A stretch of 64,000 bases of DNA from Candidatus Helarchaeota archaeon (GTDB taxonomy: Archaea > Asgardarchaeota > Lokiarchaeia > Helarchaeales > RDOG01), in assembly GCA_019058315.1 (NCBI GenBank), contig JAHPZH010000008.1:62001-126000 (forward strand). The letters run 5' to 3'. Under the pieces are notes generated by a model that saw only the letters and a list, made by a program, of their open reading frames with translations, made no database searches and was not told where the DNA came from. A program made the position numbers and the translations under genes. Each line of letters starts with the position of its first letter. Positions within the stretch are counted from its first letter, which is position 1. Positions 44,841 to 54,769 of this stretch are shown piece by piece.

Positions 44841-45046
44841 TTTAATATCTCCAAACCAAAAGTGTTATTATGAAATGTTTTTTATCCTCTTTTTCGCATT
44901 TCTTTTAAATTTTCTTCATTAACACTACTCATTTTAATCCAAAAAAAATTAAATTAATTTGAATAAATTATTTACTTTCATTAATAAATATGACTTTTTG
45001 GTCTTTGGATATTTTAAATAGTATTTTTAACTGGAGATATTAAAAT

Positions 45047-46183
45047 TTGATAACTTTAAAAGACGAACAAATCCCAAAATTAATGAATGCTGTTGTTCTA
45101 GAAAAACCATTTGTATTAGTTCATAAAAAAATACCGATCTGGCCCTTAGAAGAATTTAAAGATCCCGATTTACTCTTAATTAAAGTAAAGGCTTGTGGTG
45201 TCTGTGGTTCAGATTTTAGATACTATCAAGGAGAGAATCCATGGGCACAGCATACTATAGGACAAAAAATAGAAAATCCACCAAATATTGTACTAGGACA
45301 TGAATTTTCAGGAATTGTTATAGGAGTTTTAAACGATTCCAATAAGAAATGGTTGGGAAAAAGAGTAATTCCAATTTGTTCAAAAACTTGCGGAAAATGT
45401 GCAATGTGTACTACTGGTAGAGAGAATTTATGTGAAAATACTATTCATATGGGTCATGGACAAGGTTGGGATGAGCTCGAATATTATCCAGGAGCGTATG
45501 CAGACTATGTTATAGCATGGGGAAAGGGATGTTTTGAAATTCCAGAATCAGTTACCTTTGAGGAAGCCACCACAATGGATGTTCTTGCAGTTTGTTTACA
45601 TATGATTAATCAAGGGAACGTTGAAAAAGGCGAACCGGTTTTAATATTAGGTTGCGGTCCTGCTGGTAACGGAATTGCCCAAATCATTAAAATTATTGAT
45701 CCCAAAATAGAAATATTTATTGTTGAAAATTCAAAGAGAGCAGTTGAAGTTGCTAAACAATATAAATTTAATTATATTATTAATTCAAACACGAAGAACG
45801 AAGAAGAAATTATCCAATTTATATTAAATAAAACAAATGGTCATGGAGTTAATTCAATTTTTGATAGTATAGGAACCGAATCTAGTTTTAATTTGGGACT
45901 ATCCCTGTTAACCAAGGGCGGAACTTACGTAAACATGGCAGTTCATGATCAAAATATTACCATGAATCAAATGAAGCTTGCTAGTGAACGAAAAATTACA
46001 ACTTCAAGTAATTTTTTAATAGAGGAATATAAACAAACTTTGAAATGGCTTGGTGAGAAAAGAATTAATGTTAAAACTTGGTTGACCGAAATAAAACTTT
46101 CTGAAATCCCTAAAATCTTTCGTAAAATAGTTGATGAAAATAATAGAGGGGAATATTTTAAGATTATAATTAAAAAAGATTAA
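45047..46183 (+). CDS. Zinc-dependent alcohol/polyol dehydrogenase
   Basis: 378 residues from a TTG at 45047 after GGAGAT. MDR features: catalytic zinc Cys in A-C-G-V-C-G-S-D, G-H-E-F-S-G, structural zinc Cys set C-G-K-C-A-M-C-T-T-G-R-E-N-L-C, and nucleotide fold V-L-I-L-G-C-G-P-A-G-N-G-I-A. The usual tight G-x-G-x-x-G is G-C-G-P-A-G. It oxidises a secondary alcohol or polyol with NAD(P). It is divergent from the ROK-NagB-PIG-L gene (206-bp spacer, no other gene) and convergent with another MDR gene. The substrate is undecided; sugar context suggests a hexitol, hexonate or similar. Confidence 0.88.
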   Translation: MITLKDEQIPKLMNAVVLEKPFVLVHKKIPIWPLEEFKDPDLLLIKVKACGVCGSDFRYYQGENPWAQHTIGQKIENPPNIVLGHEFSGIVIGVLNDSNKKWLGKRVIPICSKTCGKCAMCTTGRENLCENTIHMGHGQGWDELEYYPGAYADYVIAWGKGCFEIPESVTFEEATTMDVLAVCLHMINQGNVEKGEPVLILGCGPAGNGIAQIIKIIDPKIEIFIVENSKRAVEVAKQYKFNYIINSNTKNEEEIIQFILNKTNGHGVNSIFDSIGTESSFNLGLSLLTKGGTYVNMAVHDQNITMNQMKLASERKITTSSNFLIEEYKQTLKWLGEKRINVKTWLTEIKLSEIPKIFRKIVDENNRGEYFKIIIKKD

Positions 46184-46200
46184 GAAATTAACAATTTAAC

Positions 46201-47217
46201 TTATTCCATTTCGACAAGTATTTTCACTTCATTATTAGTTGGATCCGATAGAGTTTTGAAAGCTTTAGGGACCTCATCTAGTTTAATTCTTTTTGTAATT
46301 AAAGGTTTTATATTGATCTTTTTTTTCTCTAATAGATTAATACAAGTTCGAAAAGTTTCTTGATTATAAGCGAAAATACCTCTCATTGTTATATTTTTTA
46401 ATAAGAATTGCGTAAACCCTACCATTTCAAAAGGTTCTGCATGTATTCCTATAACAGTGATAAAACCCCCTTTTCTTATTAATTTCAAAGAATCAATATA
46501 AGTTTTTGGTACTCCAGCACAGTCAAAAATATGATCTGGACCGATTTTATTAGTTAATCCGCTTATTTTTGTCCAATCCTTTGGTATAAATACTTCTGAT
46601 GCTCCTACTTCAAGAGCTTTTTTCTGGTTAAATTCCAATGGTTCAATAACAAAGACATCACTAGCTCCAATAGCATTTAAAACTTGGATAGTTACTAGCC
46701 CAATTGTTCCCGCACCAAAGACAACTGCATTTTCTCCAACTTTAATTCCAGATTCTTGGACTGCATAAACTCCAATAGCTAATGGTTCTACAAGAGCTCC
46801 TTCTTCATAGGATACATTTGGAGGTAATAGATGTAACCTCTCAGCTTTGACTTTGATAAACTCTGCCATTGCTCCACTTGAAGTCATTCCAATCCCATCA
46901 CCCTTTTTACACAGATTCTCTTGATTTCTCATACACCAAAAACATTTAAAACAAGGTAGATTTGGGTTTGCAGTGACTCTATCTCCAATTTTCCACTTCT
47001 TAACATCTTCTCCTAATTCAATTATTTCACCAGAGAATTCATGACCTAAAATCAAACCAGTTGGAATAAGAATTCCTGTATGATAGGATTCAACGTCACT
47101 TCCACAAATACCACAGTTTTTAACTTTAATTAAAACCTCATCTTTCTTTATTTTTGGCTTTTTTATATCATCCTTTATTATAATTTCTCCTTTTTTTTGA
47201 AAAACTGCTCCTTTCAA
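46201..47217 (-). CDS. Zinc-dependent dehydrogenase (threonine/sorbitol dehydrogenase-like)
   Basis: 338 residues from the TTG at 47215-47217, giving the typical M-K-G-A-V-F start with AAGGAAG upstream. A TTG eight codons earlier (47239-47241) is possible but fits the family less well. Motifs: C-G-I-C-G-S-D, G-H-E-F-S-G, structural zinc C-F-K-C-F-W-C-M-R-N-Q-E-N-L-C, and G-A-G-T-I-G-L-V-T. The later I-E-P-L-E-F-N-Q-K-K suggests preference for NAD. It oxidises polyols or L-threonine-like substrates. It runs in the same direction as the 47338 dehydrogenase and may share its transcript. Confidence 0.88.
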   Translation of the reverse strand: MKGAVFQKKGEIIIKDDIKKPKIKKDEVLIKVKNCGICGSDVESYHTGILIPTGLILGHEFSGEIIELGEDVKKWKIGDRVTANPNLPCFKCFWCMRNQENLCKKGDGIGMTSSGAMAEFIKVKAERLHLLPPNVSYEEGALVEPLAIGVYAVQESGIKVGENAVVFGAGTIGLVTIQVLNAIGASDVFVIEPLEFNQKKALEVGASEVFIPKDWTKISGLTNKIGPDHIFDCAGVPKTYIDSLKLIRKGGFITVIGIHAEPFEMVGFTQFLLKNITMRGIFAYNQETFRTCINLLEKKKINIKPLITKRIKLDEVPKAFKTLSDPTNNEVKILVEME

Positions 47218-47337
47218 TTTAAATAAGCTTCCTTTTAACAATAACTAATTACATAATAATTTTGAATTAAATATCAATTTCCATAAATAAAAAAATAAGA
47301 TTTTTTTAAATAATCCATTTTTTAATGAACTTTAGAT

Positions 47338-48549
47338 TTATTCAAAGACGAAGGCTGTTTTAATAGAATTATTTATACTTTTATTTGAAGCAACTTCTAA
47401 CGCATTTTTATACTCATCTATTGAGAATTTATGTGTTAAGATATTTTTTACGTTAGCTTGTCCCGATGTTATTAAATCTAACGCGACTTGAAAAGTTCGC
47501 TGTTTTTTTCCGTTTACAATAATATTGCTATAGCCCATAGATGGGATAAGATTAATTTCTTTGAAACACATAGGTGACCAATCAATTTTTATATAGGCTG
47601 GAGTTCCAGTTAAGATCAAAGTTCCTTTTGGTCTTAGTAATCTTAAACTGTTGGATAGAGAGGATTCATTCCCCACAGAATCGATAACAATATCAGCACC
47701 TCCATCTACTGGATAAACATCTTCCATTACAGGTGATAAAACTCTACATCCTAACTTTTTCCCAATTTTTTTAATATGACGGTCTTTTTTTACTAAAAAT
47801 ACCTCATCTACACCTAATTCTTTCGCCAATTCAGCTTGAAAAGGATATTTTGCTACGGCAATTAAATTACATTTACTGAATGCTTTTAAAGCCATTATAG
47901 TAGTTAAACCAATTGTTCCACACCCAACAACAACACAATTTTCATTATTTTTCGGTAGCTTTTTAAAAACACCTTGAATAGAAGTTGCGAATGGCTCAGT
48001 AATAACTGCTTCTTCAAAAGTGACGGATTCAGGTATTTTAATAACTTGAGATTTATGTGCTATTATATATTCACCCCAACCTCCTCTTATATCTTCACAA
48101 ATACCTTGCCATGCTCCTGGTGATATAATACCTTGATCAAAGTTAGAACATAAATTATAGTTTCCTTCTTTACATGAATTACAAGGCTCAATCTCTCTTA
48201 TACTACATGGAAGTACTGGTTCTATTACAACTCGATCTCCAATAGATAAATCTTTTATATTATCTCCAACCTCCGAAATAGTCCCCACATTTTCATGACC
48301 AGGAGTTGCGGGGAATGAAGAATAAAAAGATGTACATGTTGAAAAATTTAATGATAAAAACTTTAGATTGCTTCCACAAATTCCTCCCAATTTCACCTTA
48401 ATTTTCATCCAGTTTTCATTAATTAGTTTTAATTCTGAAACTTCTTCTAGATCTAGTAAATCATAAATTTTAGGTTTAAAATTAGCATCCAAGGATTTTT
48501 TTTGCAAATATTGCATTAATTTTTCCATTTTAATTTCCAAAACTTTCAA
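47338..48549 (-). CDS. Zinc-dependent dehydrogenase, longer variant
   Basis: 403 residues from a TTG at 48547-48549. An extended N-terminus (about 50 residues before the catalytic core) leads into G-G-I-C-G-S-N; most relatives have C-G-S-D, so one zinc-proximal residue is changed. Then G-H-E-N-V-G and a widened structural loop C-S-I-R-E-I-E-P-C-N-S-C, ending in C. The nucleotide fold is V-V-G-C-G-T-I-G-L-T. Domain order and length fit the MDR superfamily. It is the first of two same-strand dehydrogenase genes and divergent from the TPP enzyme gene at 48677. Substrate unknown. Confidence 0.85.
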   Translation of the reverse strand: MKVLEIKMEKLMQYLQKKSLDANFKPKIYDLLDLEEVSELKLINENWMKIKVKLGGICGSNLKFLSLNFSTCTSFYSSFPATPGHENVGTISEVGDNIKDLSIGDRVVIEPVLPCSIREIEPCNSCKEGNYNLCSNFDQGIISPGAWQGICEDIRGGWGEYIIAHKSQVIKIPESVTFEEAVITEPFATSIQGVFKKLPKNNENCVVVGCGTIGLTTIMALKAFSKCNLIAVAKYPFQAELAKELGVDEVFLVKKDRHIKKIGKKLGCRVLSPVMEDVYPVDGGADIVIDSVGNESSLSNSLRLLRPKGTLILTGTPAYIKIDWSPMCFKEINLIPSMGYSNIIVNGKKQRTFQVALDLITSGQANVKNILTHKFSIDEYKNALEVASNKSINNSIKTAFVFE

Positions 48550-48676
48550 ATTATCACTTCCCTTCTTTATATCATTAAAATTTTAATGGATCTTGGAAAT
48601 ATATATATTTTAGGTTCTTTATTCCTTTTTTATAGAATTTCCTATTATAAGATTAATAAAGAAATAAGGTAGGTTT

Positions 48677-50404
48677 ATGTCAAAAGAAAAAAAAGAAACC
48701 ATGAATGGTGGAGATTTATTTATAAAATCACTTCTTACTGAGAATGTTCGTTATATATTTGGAATCCCTGGAGGACAGCTACTTTCAATATATGATGCAG
48801 TCTATCGTTTTGGTAGAGAAGAAGGTTTAGATTCGATTATGTTTCGGCATGAAGTAGGAGCAGCGCATGCTAGCGATGCTTGGGCTCGCATTACGGGAAC
48901 TCCGGGTGTATGTTTTGGTACAGTTGGTCCAGGGGCTATGAATTTAGTTACTGGAGTTGGAACTGCTTGGTCGGACAATATTCCATTGGTTGTTTTAGTA
49001 CCTCAAGTAAGTAAACCAGTTGAAGATAAATTCACGCTTCAAGGAGGATTGGACCAAATTACTATGTTTAAACCAGTAACGAAATATCAAAAACGTATAG
49101 ATGAAACTGAAAATATTCCTGATGCTGTTCAAAAGGCTTTCAGAGAAGCAATTTCTGGAAGACCTGGTCCAGTGTTATTAGAAATTCCTGCCAATGTTCT
49201 ATTTAAAAAAACAGATAAAAAATTTTCATTCCCTTCTCCTGAAGAGTATCGATTTACAGGTAGAGTAGCAGGTGATCCAAATTTAATTGAAAAAGCATGT
49301 GAGCTGCTTTTAAATGCTGAAAAACCTCTAATGATAGCCGGGGAAGGTGTTATTCAATCTGAGGCATGGCCAGAATTTCAGGAACTTTCTGAATATCTAG
49401 GTATTGCTGCTGGAGCCACAATCCAAGGGATGGGTGCGGTTTCTACTAAGTCTGAGACGGGACTAGGCGCATCACTCGGGACGATTATGCAAGCCTTAAC
49501 ACAAGTAGATGTTTGCTTAGCACTAGGTTGTAAGTTTTCTTTTCTTCTCGCATTTGGTGCTGAACCTATATGGAATAAAAATATTAAAGTGATTCATGTT
49601 GACATTGATCCGGGAATGATTGGAAGAAATAGACCTGTCGAAGTTGGTATTGTGGGTGATAGCAAGCTTGTTCTTCAGCAAATGTTGAAATATATTAAAG
49701 AAAAAGTAAAAAAAATCGAAACTGTAAATGATTGGGTAAAATCATTAAAAGCTTCTATAGATTCTCAAATCAAGAGTGCTATAAAAAAAGCTTCCAAGGA
49801 TAAAACACCTATGCGTCCCCTAAGAATGATTAAGGAAATATTCGAATTTATTGATGAAGATGCAATTATTATAATGGATGGAGGAGACATACTCGTAGAA
49901 GCTAGTACGTTTCTTGAAGCGTTTAACTCACGACCCCCTCGTTCAACTCTCATGGCATCAGGGATGGGAACTTTAGGGGTTTCAATTCCCTATGCAATTG
50001 GAGCCAGACTTGCTGTAAGACATTTAGGACAACCAAACAGACAAGTAATAACCATCTCTGGAGATGGATCATTTATGATTAATGTACAAGATTTAGAAAC
50101 CGCTAAACGATATAATCTTCCATTTATTAGTGTAATTGGCAATAATTCTGCTTGGGGAATGATCAAATCAGGTCAGAAATTGATGATGAGAAAACGTTTT
50201 ATTGATGTAGATTTTGGAGACACAAATTTTGCAGAAATAGCTAAAGGTTTTGGATGTTATGGAGAACGAATAACTGACCCAAATGAGATAAAGCCAGCTT
50301 TGCAAAGAGCTCTAGATTCGAAATTACCAGCAGTCTTAGATGTAATAATAGATTTTGAAACTCCCGAGGGAACAGTTCTCATGGCTTCAATGGGAATTCT
50401 TTAA
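48677..50404 (+). CDS. Thiamine-diphosphate enzyme, acetolactate synthase/2-hydroxyacyl-CoA lyase-like (copy 1)
   Basis: 575 residues; ATG 48677 after AAGGTAGG. Three-domain TPP enzyme: N-terminal Pyr domain with F-G-I-P-G-G and catalytic Glu in F-R-H-E-V-G-A-A-H; middle domain with D-I-D-P-G-M-I-G-R; C-terminal PP domain with the TPP/Mg motif G-D-G-S-F-M-I-N ... G-N-N-S-A-W-G. The family performs C-C bond making or breaking on 2-keto acids or 2-hydroxyacyl-CoA; N-N-S-A-W-G differs from typical acetolactate synthase, so the exact reaction is open. It is followed by a close paralogue at 50549; its T-rich 3' end (50406-50424) resembles that of the second copy. Confidence 0.85.
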   Translation: MSKEKKETMNGGDLFIKSLLTENVRYIFGIPGGQLLSIYDAVYRFGREEGLDSIMFRHEVGAAHASDAWARITGTPGVCFGTVGPGAMNLVTGVGTAWSDNIPLVVLVPQVSKPVEDKFTLQGGLDQITMFKPVTKYQKRIDETENIPDAVQKAFREAISGRPGPVLLEIPANVLFKKTDKKFSFPSPEEYRFTGRVAGDPNLIEKACELLLNAEKPLMIAGEGVIQSEAWPEFQELSEYLGIAAGATIQGMGAVSTKSETGLGASLGTIMQALTQVDVCLALGCKFSFLLAFGAEPIWNKNIKVIHVDIDPGMIGRNRPVEVGIVGDSKLVLQQMLKYIKEKVKKIETVNDWVKSLKASIDSQIKSAIKKASKDKTPMRPLRMIKEIFEFIDEDAIIIMDGGDILVEASTFLEAFNSRPPRSTLMASGMGTLGVSIPYAIGARLAVRHLGQPNRQVITISGDGSFMINVQDLETAKRYNLPFISVIGNNSAWGMIKSGQKLMMRKRFIDVDFGDTNFAEIAKGFGCYGERITDPNEIKPALQRALDSKLPAVLDVIIDFETPEGTVLMASMGIL

Positions 50405-50548
50405 TATTTTTTAATTTTTTTTCTCGATTTCTTTTAAAAATTGCTTTTTTTGGTTAAAATACACTATTTTAGTATATTATCGATAAACAAGAATTATAAA
50501 TCAAATCTAAAATACATTATAACAATAATAAATAACCAAGGTGAATTT

Positions 50549-52279
50549 ATGTCTGAAGAAAAAAAGGAAACTATGAATGGTGGAGACTTATTAATAAAAT
50601 CCTTACTTGCTGAAAATGTTAGGTACATGTTTGGTGTTCCAGGGGGTCAACTCTTAACAACTTATGATGCGGTATATCGTTTTGGAAGAGAGGAAGGAAT
50701 CGATACATTAATGTTTCAGCACGAAGCAGGAGCAGCGCATGCATGTGATGCTTGGGCCAGAGTAACAGGTACTCCATCAGTATGTTTTGGGACAGTTGGT
50801 CCTGGTGCCTTAAATTTAATTGCCGGTGTTGGTTCTGCGTGGTCAGATAATATACCGATGGTTGTATTAGTTCCCCAGTGTGGTAAAGCGATTAAGGATA
50901 AATTTACGCTTCAAGGTGGATTAGATCAAATTACATTATATAAACCTGTCACAAAATATCAAAAACATGTTGAAGATGCTGAAGATATCCCAGATGCTGT
51001 TAAAAAAGCTTTTAGAGAAACAATTACCGGAAGACCAAGACCAGTATTACTAGAAATTCAAGAAGATGCTTTATTTGGAAAGACAGATAAAAAAATCACA
51101 TTTCCAAATCCAGAATTATATAGATTTATGGGGAGAGTTGCAGGAGATCCAAATTTGATAGAACGAGCTTGTGAATTATTACTTAAAGCTGAAAAACCAT
51201 TGATGATAGCTGGAGGTGGAGTTATACGATCAGAAGCATGGCATGAATTTCAGGAACTTTCGGAATATTTAGGTATTGCTGCAGGAACTACAATTCAAGG
51301 AATTGGATCGATTCCAATTACAAGCGAGACAGCACTTGGTTCAGCAGTAACTTCAATGATGCAAGCTATAACTCAAACAGATGTAGTATTAGCACTTGGA
51401 ATGAAATTTTCTTGGGCTATGGGATTTGGTGCGGAACCATTTTGGAATAAAAAAACCAAAGTAATTCATGTTGATATAGACCCAACTATTATTGGAAGAA
51501 ATCGTCCTGTAGAAATTGGAATTGTCGGAGATTGCAAACTTGTACTTCAACAAATGTTAAAAATAATTAAACAAAAAGCAAAAAAGGTAGAAACTACGAG
51601 TGATTGGGTTAAATCATTGAGAGCAGCTAGAGAATCTAATGTAAAAACCTTATTAAAAAAAGCTTCAAAGGAAAAAACTCCTATGCGTCCTCAAAGAATG
51701 CTAAAAGAAGTTTTTGAATTTATTGATGAAGATGCAATTCTTGCACTTGATGGGGGAGATTTACATGTGTTTACGATGGATTATATTGATCTGTTTAAAC
51801 CTAGACCTCCTCGTGCAACGATAACTGCAGCAGTAGGGATGGGTCAATTAGGTACAGGAATTCCTTATGCAATCGGAGCGAAACTAGCTGCCAACCACTT
51901 AGGACAACCAGATAGGCAAGTAGTAAATATAACGGGCGACGGAGCATTTATGATTAATGTGCAAGAACTAGCAACTGCGAAACGGTATAATTTACCAATT
52001 ATCTGCGTAGTAGGTAATAATTCAGCATGGGGTATGATAAAGTCTGGACAGAAGTTGCTTATGAAAAAACGCTTCATAGACGTGGACTTTGAAGATGTAA
52101 ATTATGCAGAAATTGCTAAAGGATTTGCATGTTATGGGGAACGTGTAACTGATCCAAAACAAATAAAGCCAGCTTTACAGCGTGCTATTGATTCAAAATT
52201 ACCGGCTGTGTTAGATATAGTAATTGCATTTGAAACACCTGAAGCTTTAACGCTAATGGCTCAGATGGGTGTTCTCTAA
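50549..52279 (+). CDS. Thiamine-diphosphate enzyme, acetolactate synthase/2-hydroxyacyl-CoA lyase-like (copy 2)
   Basis: 576 residues. The start is ATG 50549 with AAGGTGA 5 nt upstream; an in-frame ORF start at 50441 has no such site. It is about as long as copy 1 and matches it almost throughout: F-G-V-P-G-G, F-Q-H-E-A-G-A-A-H, D-I-D-P-T-I-I-G-R, G-D-G-A-F-M-I-N and G-N-N-S-A-W-G. Changes lie near the active site (E-V-G to E-A-G, V-S-K-P-V to C-G-K-A-I, and I-L-V-E-A-S to L-H-V-F-T-M). The pair is probably a tandem duplication giving either two substrate ranges or a mixed oligomer. The membrane acyltransferase gene begins 31 bp downstream. Confidence 0.85.
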   Translation: MSEEKKETMNGGDLLIKSLLAENVRYMFGVPGGQLLTTYDAVYRFGREEGIDTLMFQHEAGAAHACDAWARVTGTPSVCFGTVGPGALNLIAGVGSAWSDNIPMVVLVPQCGKAIKDKFTLQGGLDQITLYKPVTKYQKHVEDAEDIPDAVKKAFRETITGRPRPVLLEIQEDALFGKTDKKITFPNPELYRFMGRVAGDPNLIERACELLLKAEKPLMIAGGGVIRSEAWHEFQELSEYLGIAAGTTIQGIGSIPITSETALGSAVTSMMQAITQTDVVLALGMKFSWAMGFGAEPFWNKKTKVIHVDIDPTIIGRNRPVEIGIVGDCKLVLQQMLKIIKQKAKKVETTSDWVKSLRAARESNVKTLLKKASKEKTPMRPQRMLKEVFEFIDEDAILALDGGDLHVFTMDYIDLFKPRPPRATITAAVGMGQLGTGIPYAIGAKLAANHLGQPDRQVVNITGDGAFMINVQELATAKRYNLPIICVVGNNSAWGMIKSGQKLLMKKRFIDVDFEDVNYAEIAKGFACYGERVTDPKQIKPALQRAIDSKLPAVLDIVIAFETPEALTLMAQMGVL

Positions 52280-52309
52280 TATTTTTTAAATTTTTTTTAA
52301 CAAGGTAAC

Positions 52310-53482
52310 TTGATAAATTTGAATTCAGAGCCAATTAAAAAGCCCGAATTTCGATTAACTAGACTTTTTTCATTGGATGTAATTAGAGGAATTGCAGCAT
52401 TTTTCATGGTTAATGGACATTTTATTTATGATACGATGAGCAAAGATCCAAAACTACAATTCACTAAATCATTTTTTTTTATGGCTGAAAACTTCATTTA
52501 TACCGTAGGATGGACTATGTTTTTTCTTATAATCGGAATTGGATTAGCTATTTCCACACAGCGATACAAATTAAAGAAAGTATCATTCGAAGTACGGTTA
52601 TATCATGTTTTAAAGAGAACAATTATTTTAGTTATAATTCAATATGTATATAATTTAGTTAATTTCGGCTTCTTATCTTCAGATTATTATAAATTATATT
52701 TTGGTCCTTATTCCAATACCGATTTTACCTATTTTTTTAATCCAATTTCATCCTTTTCTCACTCAAATTTAATTGCACAAATTGCACTTTGGTCTTTTGT
52801 TGTTTTCATCTTAATGGAACTTCCTACTGTTGCTAGAGTTATTATTGCAGTTGTTGTTGCATATTTTGGGTATTATGTGTTCGCGGTTCAAGGAAATATG
52901 TTTTTCTATATATTAACTGGTGAAATTTTTGGAACTTATTTAGTAAATGAATTGGGAAAGGGAAATACTGAAAGAGTATATAAATTAATTCTATTTTTTG
53001 GGATCATTTTGTTTTGTATCGGACTACCTTTACATATTGTTACTGTAAATAATAGGATTTTTGTGGATAATATTTTTTATATTTCACAACTTATTCAAAG
53101 TCAATCTGGAAAGACAAGATTGTATTCTGGAGTTACGAATTATGCAGATTATCTAGCAAGCCCTGGTTTTATTTTGTATTCTTTAGGTGCAGTATTTATG
53201 TTATTTGCATCACTATTTTGGATTTTAGATGTTAAAAAAAAGAAATCTAAAATCTTTAGACCTTTTATTTTATGGGGAAATTTAACTTTGACCTTATATG
53301 TAACTCATTTTATTTTATTATATCAATTTGTTTATAATTTAGAACTCTATCTTTACTTTTCTTTAGTCACGTTTATGACATGGAATCTTTTGTTATGCAT
53401 TTTCATTTATATTGGTGCAGTATTTTGGTCAAGATATAAATTTAAATATAGTCTTGAGTGGATTATCCGTAAATATAGTTAA
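52310..53482 (+). CDS. Membrane acyltransferase-like protein (DUF1624/HGSNAT-like), tandem copy 1
   Basis: 390 residues from a TTG at 52310 close to AAGGTAAC. About ten membrane helices. The opening L-F-S-L-D-V-I-R-G-I-A-A-F-F-M-V-N-G-H-F contains D-V-I-R-G and the His expected in acyltransferases that use membrane-embedded acyl carriers. It ends R-Y-K-F-K-Y-S-L-E-W-I-I-R-K. The acceptor is unknown; surface sugars or lipids are plausible. The gene directly follows the TPP pair and precedes a paralogue, so four genes form two tandem duplicates. It resembles the protein at 19707-20759. Confidence 0.78.
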   Translation: MINLNSEPIKKPEFRLTRLFSLDVIRGIAAFFMVNGHFIYDTMSKDPKLQFTKSFFFMAENFIYTVGWTMFFLIIGIGLAISTQRYKLKKVSFEVRLYHVLKRTIILVIIQYVYNLVNFGFLSSDYYKLYFGPYSNTDFTYFFNPISSFSHSNLIAQIALWSFVVFILMELPTVARVIIAVVVAYFGYYVFAVQGNMFFYILTGEIFGTYLVNELGKGNTERVYKLILFFGIILFCIGLPLHIVTVNNRIFVDNIFYISQLIQSQSGKTRLYSGVTNYADYLASPGFILYSLGAVFMLFASLFWILDVKKKKSKIFRPFILWGNLTLTLYVTHFILLYQFVYNLELYLYFSLVTFMTWNLLLCIFIYIGAVFWSRYKFKYSLEWIIRKYS

Positions 53483-53564
53483 ATGTGTCAATAGTTAACG
53501 ATTTATAAGGATAAAAAAAATATCAAATATTATTTTTAATATTTAAAATCAATTAAAAGTTCAT

Positions 53565-54719
53565 TTGATTAAATTGACAGAACCACCGAAGAAAAAACCA
53601 AAGATGAGATTGCAAAGAGTTGTAGCATTAGATATTGTTAGAGGAATCGCTGCATTTATGATGGTTCAAGGTCATTTCATTTATGCTACAGTTGAAAGTC
53701 ATGTTCCAAATATATTATTTCCTAAAATTCATCCAAACTTTTGGTTAACGAGGCTTTACTTTTTCATCTCTGAGAATTTCTTATATGCTTTGGGATGGTC
53801 AATGTTCTTTCTCGTCATCGGAATTGGCTTGGCCATTTCAATAGAGATTCAAAAACTAAGAAAAACCCCATTTAAAGATCGTTTGAAACATATTTTAAAA
53901 AGAACTGGATTTTTTATATTGGTTCAATATATTTTTAATATAGTTAGTTATGGATTTTTGCCTCCTGCCAGCTATGAAACTTATATTTTAACTCTTGGGA
54001 ATGTTCCTCCTTCTGATATTTTTTTCTATTTAAATCCAATAACCTCATTTTCGTATTCAAGCCTCATTGCGGAAATCGGACTTTGGTCTTTAGTTATTTT
54101 TTTCTTAATGGAACTCTCATTACGTGTTAGAATTGTTATTGCGATCATTTTTGGATTTGTAGGGTATTATATCATTTTCTTAAGGGGTAATATGCTTGTA
54201 TATATTTTAGCGGGTGGAATTTTTGGTTCTTATTTGATAAAAGAATCATTGAAAGGCAATAAAGATAAAATATTTAAGATTTTTCTTTTAACTGGAATAG
54301 TTTTTACAGGAATTGGAACCCCGTTACATATATTCGCCGATATTGCTGAGAGACTTGCAAATCCACTTCCTACTAATTACGCGGATTACTTAGGTAGTCC
54401 TGGATTTATTTTGTATTCATTAGGGGTAATTTGGATTTTATTTGCACTTTTATATCGGGGTGTGGACTATAATAGGCATAATTATAAGGCGTTTAAACCT
54501 TTTATTTTACTAGGAAATTTAACTCTGACAATATATGTGGCACATTACATACTATTGAATCAATTTCTTTATAACTTTGGGTTTAATGCTTATTTTAACA
54601 TAATTTCAGGTTGGACTTGGAATTTTGCTTTAATTATTTTTATTTATATAGCCTCAGTTTATTGGTCAAGGTATAGGTTTAAATATAGTTTAGAATGGGT
54701 TGTTCAAAAAATCAGATAA
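53565..54719 (+). CDS. Membrane acyltransferase-like protein (DUF1624/HGSNAT-like), tandem copy 2
   Basis: 384 residues from a TTG at 53565. Close paralogue of the 52310 gene: V-V-A-L-D-I-V-R-G-I-A-A-F-M-M-V-Q-G-H-F, then about ten membrane helices, and the end R-F-K-Y-S-L-E-W-V-V-Q-K. The shared blocks S-F-S-Y-S-S-L-I-A-E-I-G-L-W-S and N-Y-A-D-Y-L-G-S-P-G-F-I-L-Y-S-L-G have direct counterparts in copy 1. Membrane-bound transfer of acyl groups is inferred from the family. Only 82 bp separate the copies, with no terminator beyond AT-rich sequence. Confidence 0.78.
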   Translation: MIKLTEPPKKKPKMRLQRVVALDIVRGIAAFMMVQGHFIYATVESHVPNILFPKIHPNFWLTRLYFFISENFLYALGWSMFFLVIGIGLAISIEIQKLRKTPFKDRLKHILKRTGFFILVQYIFNIVSYGFLPPASYETYILTLGNVPPSDIFFYLNPITSFSYSSLIAEIGLWSLVIFFLMELSLRVRIVIAIIFGFVGYYIIFLRGNMLVYILAGGIFGSYLIKESLKGNKDKIFKIFLLTGIVFTGIGTPLHIFADIAERLANPLPTNYADYLGSPGFILYSLGVIWILFALLYRGVDYNRHNYKAFKPFILLGNLTLTIYVAHYILLNQFLYNFGFNAYFNIISGWTWNFALIIFIYIASVYWSRYRFKYSLEWVVQKIR

Positions 54720-54769
54720 TTAAGCTTGAGCTTTCTAAACCCCCAAATTTTATTTTTAGAAGGTCAAAA

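Noticed and set aside
44882..44932. 16-codon minus-strand ORF upstream of the ROK-NagB-PIG-L gene, a possible leader peptide
   Set aside because: No ribosome site, no codon bias of the attenuator type and no hairpin pair seen after it. Such an ORF is expected by chance.
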